Of a DNA stretch of 64,000 nucleotides, positions 1-7,731 are shown in pieces. The notes under the pieces are model-generated. The model had not been told where the DNA came from. It did no database searches and worked only from the letters and a program-made list of their open reading frames with translations. The number at the start of each line of letters is the position of its first letter. The stretch's first letter is position 1. The stretch comes from an uncultured Sphingomonadaceae bacterium (GTDB taxonomy: Bacteria > Pseudomonadota > Alphaproteobacteria > Sphingomonadales > Sphingomonadaceae): the NCBI GenBank assembly GCA_947495985.1, contig CANMBD010000001.1:1116001-1180000 (forward strand). Reading direction: 5' to 3'. The position numbers and the translations under genes were made by a program.

Positions 1-15
1 TCTGAGGCTTTCTTC

Positions 16-384
16 TTAGAGAGTATAGGGGACGCGAATACCCGGCATTTCCGCCGGGAAGTCACGCGTGTTTCGTGTGATCAGGATGCGCCCGGTAAGC
101 TGAGCAGAGGCGAGAATGACGGCATCCATCGCTTTCAGACGCCGCCGGTCACTGCGCAGCAAGGCTGCCCGCCGACCGATTTCCTCATTCACCTCAATGA
201 CGTTGAAAAAGGAGAGAAATGCCTCCGCCCGGTCGCCATCGTCCGGCAGCGCCCGGGTCAACACTTCGACCCAGGTCAGGCGGCTGATATAGCGGCGGTC
301 ATAACGCTGCAGCTCGACATTGGCGCGGCCAACATCATTAAGCGCGTCAAACAGGATATTGCTGTCGAATACCGCTTCGTTCAC
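16..384 (-). CDS. vapC: VapC-like PIN-domain ribonuclease toxin
   Basis: 122-aa protein with the PIN-domain acidic set: D7 in FDSN, E40 in WVEV, D87 in KAMDAVILA and D108 in TRNTRDF. These residues bind Mg/Mn in the family, whose members are RNases, often cleaving tRNA or rRNA. The length is normal for VapC. The ATG overlaps the stop of the upstream antitoxin gene by 4 bp, so the two are probably translationally coupled. Toxin function and RNA target are inferred from the family and the gene pairing. Confidence 0.85.
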   Translation of the reverse strand: MNEAVFDSNILFDALNDVGRANVELQRYDRRYISRLTWVEVLTRALPDDGDRAEAFLSFFNVIEVNEEIGRRAALLRSDRRRLKAMDAVILASAQLTGRILITRNTRDFPAEMPGIRVPYTL

Positions 385-713
385 AAGGCGTCCTTCTTGC
401 GATAACGCTCGGCTTCGCGGTCATCATCAGCGTCGAAAAGATCAGGGAATTCCTTGCGCACGTCCCAGTAATCAGGGTCCCAGGGCCGCGTCCAGGACGC
501 GCGTTCGCGCCGCTGCCAAGCGACCGGATCACCCACTTCCCGGCGATCGCGCCACATACCGAAATATTTCTCGATCCCCTGTTTAGAGGCATCCGCCCGA
601 AAGGCCGCCACCGCATCACGCAACAATTGCGCCCGCGACGTCCCCTGCGCCGCCGCCTGTGCGTCGAGCCACTGGACATCTTCTTCGGATAGATCAGCAA
701 GAATGCGAGTCAT
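381..713 (-). CDS. vapB: Ribbon-helix-helix-type antitoxin of the VapBC pair
   Basis: 110-aa protein. The N-terminal ~45 residues (MTRILADLSEEDVQWLD...SRAQLLRDAV) have the beta-strand plus two-helix pattern of ribbon-helix-helix DNA-binding proteins. The charged, Trp-rich C-terminal half would be the toxin-binding part. It starts at an ATG just beside a cluster of short palindromes, consistent with autorepression, and overlaps the toxin gene by 4 bp. It is longer than many VapB proteins (70-85 aa). The family assignment rests on pattern and context, not on a strong motif. Confidence 0.75.
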   Translation of the reverse strand: MTRILADLSEEDVQWLDAQAAAQGTSRAQLLRDAVAAFRADASKQGIEKYFGMWRDRREVGDPVAWQRRERASWTRPWDPDYWDVRKEFPDLFDADDDREAERYRKKDAL

Positions 714-716
714 GAT

Positions 717-739
717 ATATCGATATCATATCATGATAT
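717..739. promoter_or_regulatory. Tandem palindromes upstream of vapBC (candidate operator)
   Basis: Two perfect palindromes lie back to back directly upstream of the antitoxin ATG: ATATCGATAT (717-726) and ATATCATGATAT (728-739). Ribbon-helix-helix antitoxins usually bind such short repeated palindromes cooperatively. The operator role is inferred from position. Confidence 0.55.
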
Positions 740-749
740 CATGTCAAGT

Positions 750-1259
750 CTAACCGGATTGCGGCAAGATATAAATATTTCTGTCCAGCCCGTCCGGAAA
801 GCAACTTCGCTTCTCAACGACACCACCAAGCTTCTCTACAAGCCGCCGAGCTGGAATATTATCATCATTCATGTACGTTCGCACTGCGTCCCATTCCAGA
901 TGGTTGTAGCCGAATCTGATAACGGCCTTGGAAAGCTCTATTGCCAGGCCCTGCCGCCGGAAATCGGGCATGATCCACCAGGTCAATTCCGGACAAGGCC
1001 ATCCTTGCGGATAGACCAAACCGGCTCCGCCCACCATGTTTCCGGAATCCTTGTGATAGGCGGACCACATTCCGAAGCCGCGGAGTGTCCAGTGGCCGAT
1101 ATCATATGCCAATTTCCGCCAAGCCTGTTCTGCGCTTAGTGGGCCTCCATAGGCCGCTGATCCAATTTCATCGGCATAAAATCTAAGGTAGACGTCAAAA
1201 TCATCTTGCCCCGGTGCGCGAAGAAACAGTCTTTCCGTTTCGATTTCGAGAATACTCAC
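750..1259 (-). CDS. GNAT-family N-acetyltransferase (RimJ/RimL-like)
   Basis: 169-aa acetyltransferase from the GTG at 1259. It opens with ETERLFLRAP, the usual first strand of RimJ/RimL-like GNATs. The acetyl-CoA-binding region is around WWIMPDFRRQGLAIELSKAV (the RRQG turn), followed by a C-terminal N-x-PARRLVEKLG segment typical of the fold. A longer reading from 1295 would add an Arg-rich leader lying inside the 3' end of glmU, so the GTG shortly after the glmU stop is preferred. The substrate (ribosomal protein, antibiotic or small molecule) cannot be told. Confidence 0.8.
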   Translation of the reverse strand: MSILEIETERLFLRAPGQDDFDVYLRFYADEIGSAAYGGPLSAEQAWRKLAYDIGHWTLRGFGMWSAYHKDSGNMVGGAGLVYPQGWPCPELTWWIMPDFRRQGLAIELSKAVIRFGYNHLEWDAVRTYMNDDNIPARRLVEKLGGVVEKRSCFPDGLDRNIYILPQSG

Positions 1260-1269
1260 CGTTTGATTG

Positions 1270-2619
1270 TCACTTCCCCGCCTTCTTCTTCGCATTCACC
1301 GCATTAAACCGATCCGCCCAACCCTTTTTCGCGGTCTGTTCCGCCCGCACCAGCGCCAGATCACCAGCCCCCACATCCTTGGTCAGCGCTGCGCCAGCGC
1401 CGACTATCGCGCCGTCACCAATTGTCACCGGTGCCACCAATGCGCTGTTGCTGCCGATGAAGGCGCCTTTGCCGATCTTCGTCTTATATTTGAAATAGCC
1501 ATCATAATTGCAGGTGATCGTGCCCGCACCGATATTGGCGCCCTCACCCACTTCAGCGTCGCCCAGATAAGTCAGATGATTGGCCTTGGCGCCCTTACCC
1601 AGCACCGCCTTTTTCATCTCAACGAAATTGCCAATTTTTGAGCCTTCCTCGAGCACGGCTCCGGGCCGTAGTCGAGCGAAGGGACCGACATTGGTATTGG
1701 CGCCAATATTCGCGCCTTCGATGTGGCTATGGCCATAGATTCGCGCACCGCTGGCTACAGTGACGCCGGGTCCAAAAAAGACATTCGGTTCTATCACAAT
1801 ATCTGAAGAGAGCATTGTATCATGCGAAAACCAAACAGTTTCTGGTGCAATCAAGCTCACTCCATCGGCCATCGCCTGCGCCCGCCGGCGCTGTTGCCAT
1901 TCTCCCTCGACCGCGGCCAGTTCGGCGCGGCTGTTTACGCCCGCAACCTCGGCAGGATCATCCACCTCAATGACCGCACTGGCCTGCCCTGGCAGCATCA
2001 CGATATCCGGCAGATAATATTCGCCCGCAGCATTATCATTGCCAATCTGGTCGAGCAAGATGAACAGGTCGGTCGCCCGCGCCGCCATCAACCCGCTATT
2101 GCACAGGTTGACCGCACGCTCGGCGTCGTCGGCATCCTTATATTCGACCATTTTTTCGATCTCGCCCTGATCGCTGGCAATGATCCGGCCATAAGCGCCT
2201 GCATCGTCGGGACGAAAACCGAGCACGACTGCGCGCGGATCGGTGCCGTCATTCAGCCGCGCAATCATCGCCTGCATAGTCTCTGCGCTGACCATGGGCA
2301 CATCGCCGTAAAGGATCAGCACATCGCCAGCGAAGCCTTTAAGTGCATCATGGGCCTGTGCGACCGCGTGGCCGGTGCCCAATTGATCTTCCTGCACGGC
2401 AATCGCGACATTGCGGCCTTCAACGCTCGCCTCGATCTGCTCACGCCGCGCACCGACGACCACAACTGTGCGTTCGACGCCGATCGAGTCAACCGTATCG
2501 AGCAGATGATGGAGCATTGGCTTCCCGGCAATCGGATGCAGGACCTTGTGCGCCTCCGATTTCATCCGCGTACCTTGTCCGGCGGCTAATATAATGGCTG
2601 CTAAAGGACGGTCACTCAT
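1270..2619 (-). CDS. glmU: Bifunctional GlmU: UDP-GlcNAc pyrophosphorylase / GlcN-1-P N-acetyltransferase
   Basis: 449-aa cytoplasmic enzyme making UDP-GlcNAc for peptidoglycan and LPS: it acetylates glucosamine-1-phosphate, then transfers UMP. The N-terminal uridyltransferase half has LAAGQGTRMKS and LYGDVPMV. The C-terminal half is a left-handed beta-helix with hexapeptide repeats (IEPNVFFGPGVTV and IGAGTITCNYDG). The start at ATG 2619 is preferred because GGAG lies about 8 nt upstream; 16 extra in-frame residues before it look non-coding. gph diverges from it across a short shared promoter region. Confidence 0.96.
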   Translation of the reverse strand: MSDRPLAAIILAAGQGTRMKSEAHKVLHPIAGKPMLHHLLDTVDSIGVERTVVVVGARREQIEASVEGRNVAIAVQEDQLGTGHAVAQAHDALKGFAGDVLILYGDVPMVSAETMQAMIARLNDGTDPRAVVLGFRPDDAGAYGRIIASDQGEIEKMVEYKDADDAERAVNLCNSGLMAARATDLFILLDQIGNDNAAGEYYLPDIVMLPGQASAVIEVDDPAEVAGVNSRAELAAVEGEWQQRRRAQAMADGVSLIAPETVWFSHDTMLSSDIVIEPNVFFGPGVTVASGARIYGHSHIEGANIGANTNVGPFARLRPGAVLEEGSKIGNFVEMKKAVLGKGAKANHLTYLGDAEVGEGANIGAGTITCNYDGYFKYKTKIGKGAFIGSNSALVAPVTIGDGAIVGAGAALTKDVGAGDLALVRAEQTAKKGWADRFNAVNAKKKAGK

Positions 2620-2715
2620 GCCAAAAACTCCGAATATCCTGTTCCAAACGCTGAATTTGCGCCCCATGCCATGATGCGGTTGCTTATGCCAGCAAGATCG
2701 GTTCTATGCAGGACT

Positions 2716-3402
2716 ATGACAGAAATTTCTTTCGATATCATTGGCTTTGATCTGGACGGCACCTTGCTGGATACCAGCATTGAACTGGCCGCATCGCTTA
2801 ATCACGCGCTGGACAGCGCTGACCGACCGCAAGTAGACGAACAATCCATCCGATCTTTGGTCGGCATGGGCGCGCGGCACATGCTGGAAATGGCACTGGA
2901 ACAGTCCGGCGGCAGCGACAAGGATCTGGTCAAAAGCCTGATGCCCGTCCTGATTGACCATTATGAGGCCAATCTGGGTAATAATGCGCCGGCTTTTGCA
3001 GGGCTGATCGAAGCCATGGATGCGTTGCAGGATCAAGACATCAAATTGGCGGTCGTGACTAATAAATTTGAAAGCCTGGCGGTGAAGCTGCTGTCCAATG
3101 TCGGCATGATAGACCGCTTTGTCACTGTCATCGGCGGAGATACTATGGGCAAAGGCCGCAGCAAGCCCAAGCGCGATCCGATTGACGAGATGATCCGGCG
3201 TTGTGACGGTGTGGTAGATCAAACACCGGCGGCCTTTATTGGTGACAGCATATTCGACATTAAAGCTGCCCAAAATGCCGGTATCGCCAATGTCGCGGTC
3301 AGTTTCGGCTTTTTACATCAGCCCGTTGAAGAACTAGGCGCCGATGCGATTATCGATCATTATGACGAGCTGGTGCCCGCCCTGGTCACATTGAGCCGCT
3401 AA
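2716..3402 (+). CDS. gph: Phosphoglycolate phosphatase (HAD family)
   Basis: 228-aa HAD hydrolase. Motif I is FDLDGTLLDT with nucleophile D12 and acid/base D14. Motif II (VVTNK), motif III (KPKRDP) and motif IV (GDSIFDIKAA) follow in order, with a helical cap after motif I. Gph removes 2-phosphoglycolate, for example from DNA-repair ends. The ATG at 2716 follows AGGA at normal distance and is preferred to an in-frame start 45 bp upstream. Some relatives act on other phosphoesters, so the exact substrate is by family. Confidence 0.88.
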   Translation: MTEISFDIIGFDLDGTLLDTSIELAASLNHALDSADRPQVDEQSIRSLVGMGARHMLEMALEQSGGSDKDLVKSLMPVLIDHYEANLGNNAPAFAGLIEAMDALQDQDIKLAVVTNKFESLAVKLLSNVGMIDRFVTVIGGDTMGKGRSKPKRDPIDEMIRRCDGVVDQTPAAFIGDSIFDIKAAQNAGIANVAVSFGFLHQPVEELGADAIIDHYDELVPALVTLSR

Positions 3403-3405
3403 CCG

Positions 3406-4425
3406 TCAGCCCTTGCGCCATTTGGTCCACAAGTGACGGGCCAGCATCAACGGCGGCATCCTGAGCCAATGAGAGCGGATATAGAAGGCCTGCCGTGTGA
3501 ACTTTCGAGCTTCCCTTCCCCAGCCATCACGGGCCAATAGCCTTCTGATGTAAAGATAATCCGTGAACTTGGTGTGGCCCGCGCGATATTTATAGACCGG
3601 CGTATCATAGAGGCGGAAAGCTAACCGCAATGCCCGTGCGAGATGCGGCTCCAGCTGATGCAGCCTAGCTCGGACGCTCAACACGGTCCAAAACTCCTCG
3701 TCTGCTTCCGAAAACTGCCGAACCAAACGGTCGATATCCCATAGGTTGCGTAAGCCTCCGGCCAGATCGCCATCAGCAAAGAGATGGGCAACAGAGTGGA
3801 GCAACATGTCAGCAGGCGACATGACGTAGAGGCCGGAATCCAGCTTGACCGCTGCATCCAGCATTGCCTGGGGATTTGGCGTCGGTTTAGCGGTCAGCGG
3901 TAAGGTCGTATGATGCACATCGATCATCCGGTCCCGCTCCCGATGGATGAGTGGCGGCAATTCATGCATATGTTCGCGATAATATTGGTCATCATAAGGG
4001 TCAGGCTTTACCCATTCCCAACCCGCATCCAGCAACGCCTCTTCAACAGCGGGCAGCGAATCTTGTGCGACCATGATATCAAGATCACCGATGCTTCGAC
4101 CAACCCCCGCATCAAGATCTGCCGCGACATAGGCGGTACCTTTCATCAGCACGACCTTGCTGTTTAGCGGCGCAAGAGCCCGGCGCGCGCAATCTGCCTC
4201 CCAAAGCGCTTGTTGTCTTGCAAGATCAGTAGCTTGAATCGCATCTTTCAGAATGGGCCCAACTTGCTCTGGCACTTCAATATTAGCCAAACGATGGGCC
4301 AGACTGCCGATCAACGACTCTGCCCGGGCAATGCTGATCAGGTTGGTCCATCCGGCTCCATCGAGCGAGAGAACTGTCTCAGGTTCGCGCAAGGCATCGA
4401 CCAGTGGCTGGGCGTCCCGCATCAT
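3406..4425 (-). CDS. Nucleotidyltransferase-family protein of an HPr-kinase-like/PqqD cassette
   Basis: About 339 aa. The centre has the nucleotidyltransferase signature: LMKGTAYV, then GRSIGDLDIMV with the two metal-binding aspartates near residues 114 and 116. The rest is helical, including an IDVHHTTLPL segment. This matches the uncharacterised NTP_transf_5-type family. ATG 4425 overlaps the TGA of the kinase-like gene (ATGA), showing coupling; a GTG at 4440 is an alternative. Related nucleotidyltransferases in some lasso-peptide clusters add sugar or nucleotide groups to a phosphorylated peptide. A similar role here is only inference. Confidence 0.8.
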   Translation of the reverse strand: MMRDAQPLVDALREPETVLSLDGAGWTNLISIARAESLIGSLAHRLANIEVPEQVGPILKDAIQATDLARQQALWEADCARRALAPLNSKVVLMKGTAYVAADLDAGVGRSIGDLDIMVAQDSLPAVEEALLDAGWEWVKPDPYDDQYYREHMHELPPLIHRERDRMIDVHHTTLPLTAKPTPNPQAMLDAAVKLDSGLYVMSPADMLLHSVAHLFADGDLAGGLRNLWDIDRLVRQFSEADEEFWTVLSVRARLHQLEPHLARALRLAFRLYDTPVYKYRAGHTKFTDYLYIRRLLARDGWGREARKFTRQAFYIRSHWLRMPPLMLARHLWTKWRKG

Positions 4426-5291
4426 GGGAGCTTGCTCCACAAGCTATCAATCAACTCTTCAGCCTGATCGCCCGACTGATAGTCCATCGCTCTCGTGGGA
4501 ACTGTATCAACAAACTGGGTCAATGCCCGAAAGCCTGTCTCTCCGAGAGCCACATAGTTGGTCGATGCCTGGGTCAGCCGAACAAATATCTCGCTCTTGC
4601 CTATGTCGCGCAGAGCTGGATCATGACCAAAGCGCGGAAACAGAAGCAAAGCGGGCTTGGCCGCATCCTTCATTTTATTGACCGCATCCAGCGGAGGTTT
4701 GACGTGGCGGATATCCCCTTTGGGTGTTCCCTTCATCAGGGGGCCGAACCGATTTTCCGGTACAATCGCCTGCATCGTGGCAATGGCCTGGTTTTTGAGG
4801 CTGATCAGGCGCGGGAAGCTATGCAGCATGCCGGTGTCCGGGTTGAGTAAGGCAAATTCATCGCCCATGAATCGCCAGCCTTTTTCCGCGAGCATCGCGG
4901 ATAACGTCGACTTTCCCGAGCCCGACAAGCCGGTCATCAGCAGTGCCTTACCATCCTTTTCGACACTGCTAGCATGCAGCAAAAGATGCCGACGCCAACC
5001 CAATGCCATTTGCAGGTTCATACCCATTTCCGCAGCCAATAGGCTTTGATCAAGCGGGAGCGGCGCAGCATCAGGAAGCCAGAAATCACCAGAAATATGA
5101 ACAGAAGGCCGAATATAGCGCCGCCAAGGCTTTTCAGGCTCCAACCGGACCGTGAAGTCTGCATAGCCATCCTGTGACGTTGGGTAGTCGCTATAGAGGT
5201 CTGACAGTTGATCGAGAGGTCGGCGCCAGGTCGACGCCAGCCGATATCGTGTCGGCCCAACGGTCAGATAGATCTGATGTATGCGCGCCAC
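4422..5291 (-). CDS. HPr kinase/phosphorylase-like protein (HprK-related kinase A type)
   Basis: About 289 aa. It carries the HprK P-loop GLSGSGKST (near residues 121-129), preceded by LLLHASSV and followed by RFMGDEFALL, which corresponds to the HprK acidic motif. There is no HPr or PTS gene in the window, so it is probably a kinase for another peptide or protein. I recall such proteins being called HprK-related kinase A and occurring with PqqD-like and nucleotidyltransferase genes. The GTG at 5291 has TTAGGA just before it; a GTG at 5327 would overlap pqqD. It is translationally coupled to both neighbours. Confidence 0.8.
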   Translation of the reverse strand: MARIHQIYLTVGPTRYRLASTWRRPLDQLSDLYSDYPTSQDGYADFTVRLEPEKPWRRYIRPSVHISGDFWLPDAAPLPLDQSLLAAEMGMNLQMALGWRRHLLLHASSVEKDGKALLMTGLSGSGKSTLSAMLAEKGWRFMGDEFALLNPDTGMLHSFPRLISLKNQAIATMQAIVPENRFGPLMKGTPKGDIRHVKPPLDAVNKMKDAAKPALLLFPRFGHDPALRDIGKSEIFVRLTQASTNYVALGETGFRALTQFVDTVPTRAMDYQSGDQAEELIDSLWSKLP

Positions 5292-5296
5292 TGGTC

Positions 5297-5575
5297 CTAA
5301 ACCCGTTCCACAAGACCAAGCGAACACAGCTCGACCAGCCTCGCCAGCACAATATCGGCGGCGTTGCCGCTGTCCTCCAGGTCGTAGCTGTCGGATAATC
5401 TACCCGTGATATCATCGGCCGTCAGAGCGTCCGTCCCCATAACCGTCAGTATCGCGGGTACTGGGTCGGCAACCATATGAGTAATCCCCGATGATTTCTG
5501 AAAAATCAGCGTCATACTATCCAGCGGATGCTGGATCAGCCCTTCAGAGGCTGCGGCGCGATAAAGCTGGCTCAT
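5297..5575 (-). CDS. PqqD-family small protein (RiPP-recognition-element-like)
   Basis: 92-aa protein with the PqqD fold pattern: a strand-rich N-terminus (LIQHPLDSMTLIFQKSSGIT), then helices ending in LVELCSLGLVERV. PqqD-like domains bind leader peptides and deliver them to modifying enzymes. Here it directly precedes the HPr-kinase-like gene, matching what I recall as an HPr-rel-A system PqqD-family peptide chaperone. No pqqA, pqqC or pqqE lies nearby, so a role in PQQ synthesis is unlikely. The ATG at 5575 lacks a strong ribosome-binding site. Confidence 0.75.
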   Translation of the reverse strand: MSQLYRAAASEGLIQHPLDSMTLIFQKSSGITHMVADPVPAILTVMGTDALTADDITGRLSDSYDLEDSGNAADIVLARLVELCSLGLVERV

Positions 5576-5615
5576 TGGCGGTTACACTATCCCTGATCAC
5601 GGCAAATCATTCGGA

Positions 5616-5654
5616 AAAGCCAATAGCATGAATATGTTAATAAGCATTGGCTTT
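5616..5654 (-). other. Inverted repeat between the Tat-protein gene and the pqqD-like gene
   Basis: AAAGCCAAT (5616-5624) and ATTGGCTTT (5646-5654) form a perfect 9-bp stem with a 21-nt loop. It lies in the 100-bp gap after the stop of the Tat-signal protein gene. It could stabilise or partly terminate the upstream message, giving more of the small protein than of the enzymes. No run of T follows, so it is not called a terminator. Confidence 0.45.
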
Positions 5655-5676
5655 GAAGCCAAAATTCAGTGCAAAC

Positions 5677-6105
5677 CTATCGCGGCATTTGCAGAGATGC
5701 GTAGCAGGTAAAGCCGCTTTGCCCGGACTGGAGCCGCCTGATATAGTTCACATAGGCTTTGGACTGATCATAAGATGTACCTGGAAGAGACCGGCCATTC
5801 ATCGCACGCTTCACTTCTTCCCCAGTAAAATTCCGGCCAGCGGGCGGAAAGGCACCTGGTGTGTCAGGTGATACAATTTTTCCGTCCGGACCAATATAAC
5901 CGCCAGCAGCGTGATTACCCGGAACCGGAATTTCGCAGTTTAGCACCGATCCAGCGGTCTGCGCCAAAGCCGGCTTGATGCTGACGACGGCAGAAGCTGT
6001 CACAGCACCCATCATCAGCGCGCGGCGGCGTGTTACGATCGCAGCATCCTGAGAAGCGCCCTGGGGCTCTGCAGCTCCCAAATTCTGGTTTGGATTGTCG
6101 GTCAT
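5677..6105 (-). CDS. Small Tat-exported protein of unknown function (candidate substrate of the kinase/PqqD cassette)
   Basis: 142 aa. Residues 1-24 are a hydrophilic N-region, followed by a twin-arginine signal (TRRRALMMG, about 25-33), a hydrophobic stretch and a likely AxA cleavage at A48 (KPALA|Q). The mature part is about 94 aa, rich in Gly, Pro and Ser, with two cysteines (C57 and C134) that could form a disulfide. No enzyme domain is recognised. ATG 6105 has GAGG about 10 nt upstream; a GTG one codon earlier is possible. It is the first gene of the cassette, so it may be the protein modified before export. Confidence 0.7.
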   Translation of the reverse strand: MTDNPNQNLGAAEPQGASQDAAIVTRRRALMMGAVTASAVVSIKPALAQTAGSVLNCEIPVPGNHAAGGYIGPDGKIVSPDTPGAFPPAGRNFTGEEVKRAMNGRSLPGTSYDQSKAYVNYIRRLQSGQSGFTCYASLQMPR

Positions 6106-6342
6106 CACGTAAATTTTCCTCTGAACTTAGCCCTTAAAGAGAAAAACGATTAAATGCGAGTGAACAGTCGTACAGGCAAATCGTCGTCCATAAACGGGAC
6201 AAATTGGCCGAAACACTTAACGCCTTAAATCTGGCTACAGTCTCCGGGCTAACATCGCCGACCACATTTTTGACATAGCCATTGCTGTTTCTGCGCAAAC
6301 CCGCCTAAACATGACGGACCGAATTCCAGCGCAACGGCAAAT

Positions 6343-7611
6343 ATGAACACAATTTCCCCATTTCGGCTGATTTTTGCCATTCTCTTGATTATCGGAGGAT
6401 CAGTTCTGGCAGCCCAGACTTCCGCGGCACTGATGAAAATTATAGTTATGTCGGCCTTTGGAATTGTCGCCCTTGCCATTGTTGCCTTGGAAGATCGTGC
6501 ACCGCCGCCACCAGATTTCAACGCGCTGGAACGACAGAAAAAACGGCTACTATACCAAGGTAGGGCGGAAGCTTACCAGGATGTGGTTGATCCCATTACC
6601 GACCCGATTCTACTTATCCGCAATGCCAAAGTAGCGATGGCTAATCCGGCTGCGAAAAACTTTCTAGGTAATCATATTATCGGAGAGGACGTGCGGGTCG
6701 CGATTCGTCATCCGGCAGCGGCTGACCGCTTGGCTAATCCCAATGCCGAACATACCGGAGAACCGATTTTATTAGTCGGAGTCGGCAGTGCCGATCAGCG
6801 CTGGGAATTACGGATTCATGCACTGGATGACGGACTAAAGCTGGTTCAGCTGTCAGACCAAAGCAGCCGCTACGCCGCAGAACGTATGCGCACTGATTTC
6901 GTGGCCAATGCCAGTCACGAACTACGTACACCGTTGGCTGCCATAAAAGGTTTTATCGAAACACTGGAGAACCCCGAAGCAGGCAAAGATGAAGATACAC
7001 GTGCACGTTTTCTGACAATCATGTACCAAGAAGCCGACCGCATGCAGCGATTGGTCGAAGATCTGATGTCGCTGTCCCGTATAGAAGCCGAAAAATATCA
7101 GTTACCCGCAGAGCCAGTTGATCTGGCCAAGCTTGTCGCAGAAGTGAAAACGGTTTTTCTGAACGGTCATAGCAAAAATGAAGATAATTTTATTCTCTCT
7201 CTGCCCGACAACTTGCCGATGATCCAGGGCGACCATGCGCAGATATCCCAGCTGCTTCATAATCTGGTCAGCAATGCCATTAAATATGGACGACGGGGTA
7301 CGCCTGTATCAGTTGCGGTGAAACCCAATCGTAATGGTTCGATGCTTCGCCTGTCCGTGACAGATCAAGGCGATGGAATAGCTCCAGAACATATCCCGCG
7401 ACTAACCGAACGTTTTTACCGTGTCGACAAAGGCCGGAGTAAATCAATCGGTGGAACCGGGCTGGGGCTAGCCATTGTCAAGCATATCACCGAACGCCAT
7501 GGTGGCCGGATGGAAGTTACCAGTGAACAGGGCGTTGGCACCACTGTCGCGATATTTCTGCCGGTCATCAAATCGCAGAGCCACAGTATTAACACATCTG
7601 GTGTAATATAA
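6343..7611 (+). CDS. phoR: Phosphate-regulon sensor histidine kinase PhoR
   Basis: 422-aa membrane kinase. Two hydrophobic segments lie within residues 8-50, then a PAS-like region (DVVDPITDPILLIRNAK). The HisKA box is NASHELRTPLAAIKGF with phospho-acceptor H192. The catalytic domain has HNLVSNAIKYG (N box), DQGDGIAPEH (G1) and GTGLGLAIVKH (G2). The periplasmic loop is very short, as in PhoR, which senses through the PstSCAB-PhoU complex. It lies just upstream of pstS, whose Pho box overlaps the phoR 3' end. Confidence 0.93.
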   Translation: MNTISPFRLIFAILLIIGGSVLAAQTSAALMKIIVMSAFGIVALAIVALEDRAPPPPDFNALERQKKRLLYQGRAEAYQDVVDPITDPILLIRNAKVAMANPAAKNFLGNHIIGEDVRVAIRHPAAADRLANPNAEHTGEPILLVGVGSADQRWELRIHALDDGLKLVQLSDQSSRYAAERMRTDFVANASHELRTPLAAIKGFIETLENPEAGKDEDTRARFLTIMYQEADRMQRLVEDLMSLSRIEAEKYQLPAEPVDLAKLVAEVKTVFLNGHSKNEDNFILSLPDNLPMIQGDHAQISQLLHNLVSNAIKYGRRGTPVSVAVKPNRNGSMLRLSVTDQGDGIAPEHIPRLTERFYRVDKGRSKSIGGTGLGLAIVKHITERHGGRMEVTSEQGVGTTVAIFLPVIKSQSHSINTSGVI

Positions 7612-7629
7612 CTGTCATAAATATGTAAT
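7601..7629 (+). promoter_or_regulatory. Pho box array upstream of pstS
   Basis: Three 7-mers spaced exactly 11 bp apart: GTGTAAT (7601), CTGTCAT (7612) and ATGTAAT (7623). The middle one is the perfect PhoB consensus half-site and the other two match 5 of 7 positions. The array begins within the last codons of phoR and lies about 105 bp before the pstS ATG, where PhoB would activate transcription under phosphate limitation. Confidence 0.8.
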
Positions 7630-7731
7630 CATTAGGACACTGCGGACTTTTAAATGCTGTTCAACCGGCCAGAAATCACAACCGATTCTTGGCCAATTTT
7701 TCAACACTCCATAGAAAACGGGGACAGCAAA

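Noticed and set aside
1822..2589. 255-aa ORF on the plus strand
   Set aside because: Lies wholly antisense to glmU, whose motifs are clear; no recognisable domain.
5297..5575. PqqD as part of PQQ biosynthesis
   Set aside because: No pqqA, pqqB, pqqC or pqqE in the window; neighbours are an HprK-like kinase and a nucleotidyltransferase.
5590..5632. Ten-codon minus-strand ORF (MLLAFPNDLP) before the pqqD-like gene as a precursor peptide
   Set aside because: Too short, no ribosome-binding site, and it lies within the inverted repeat.
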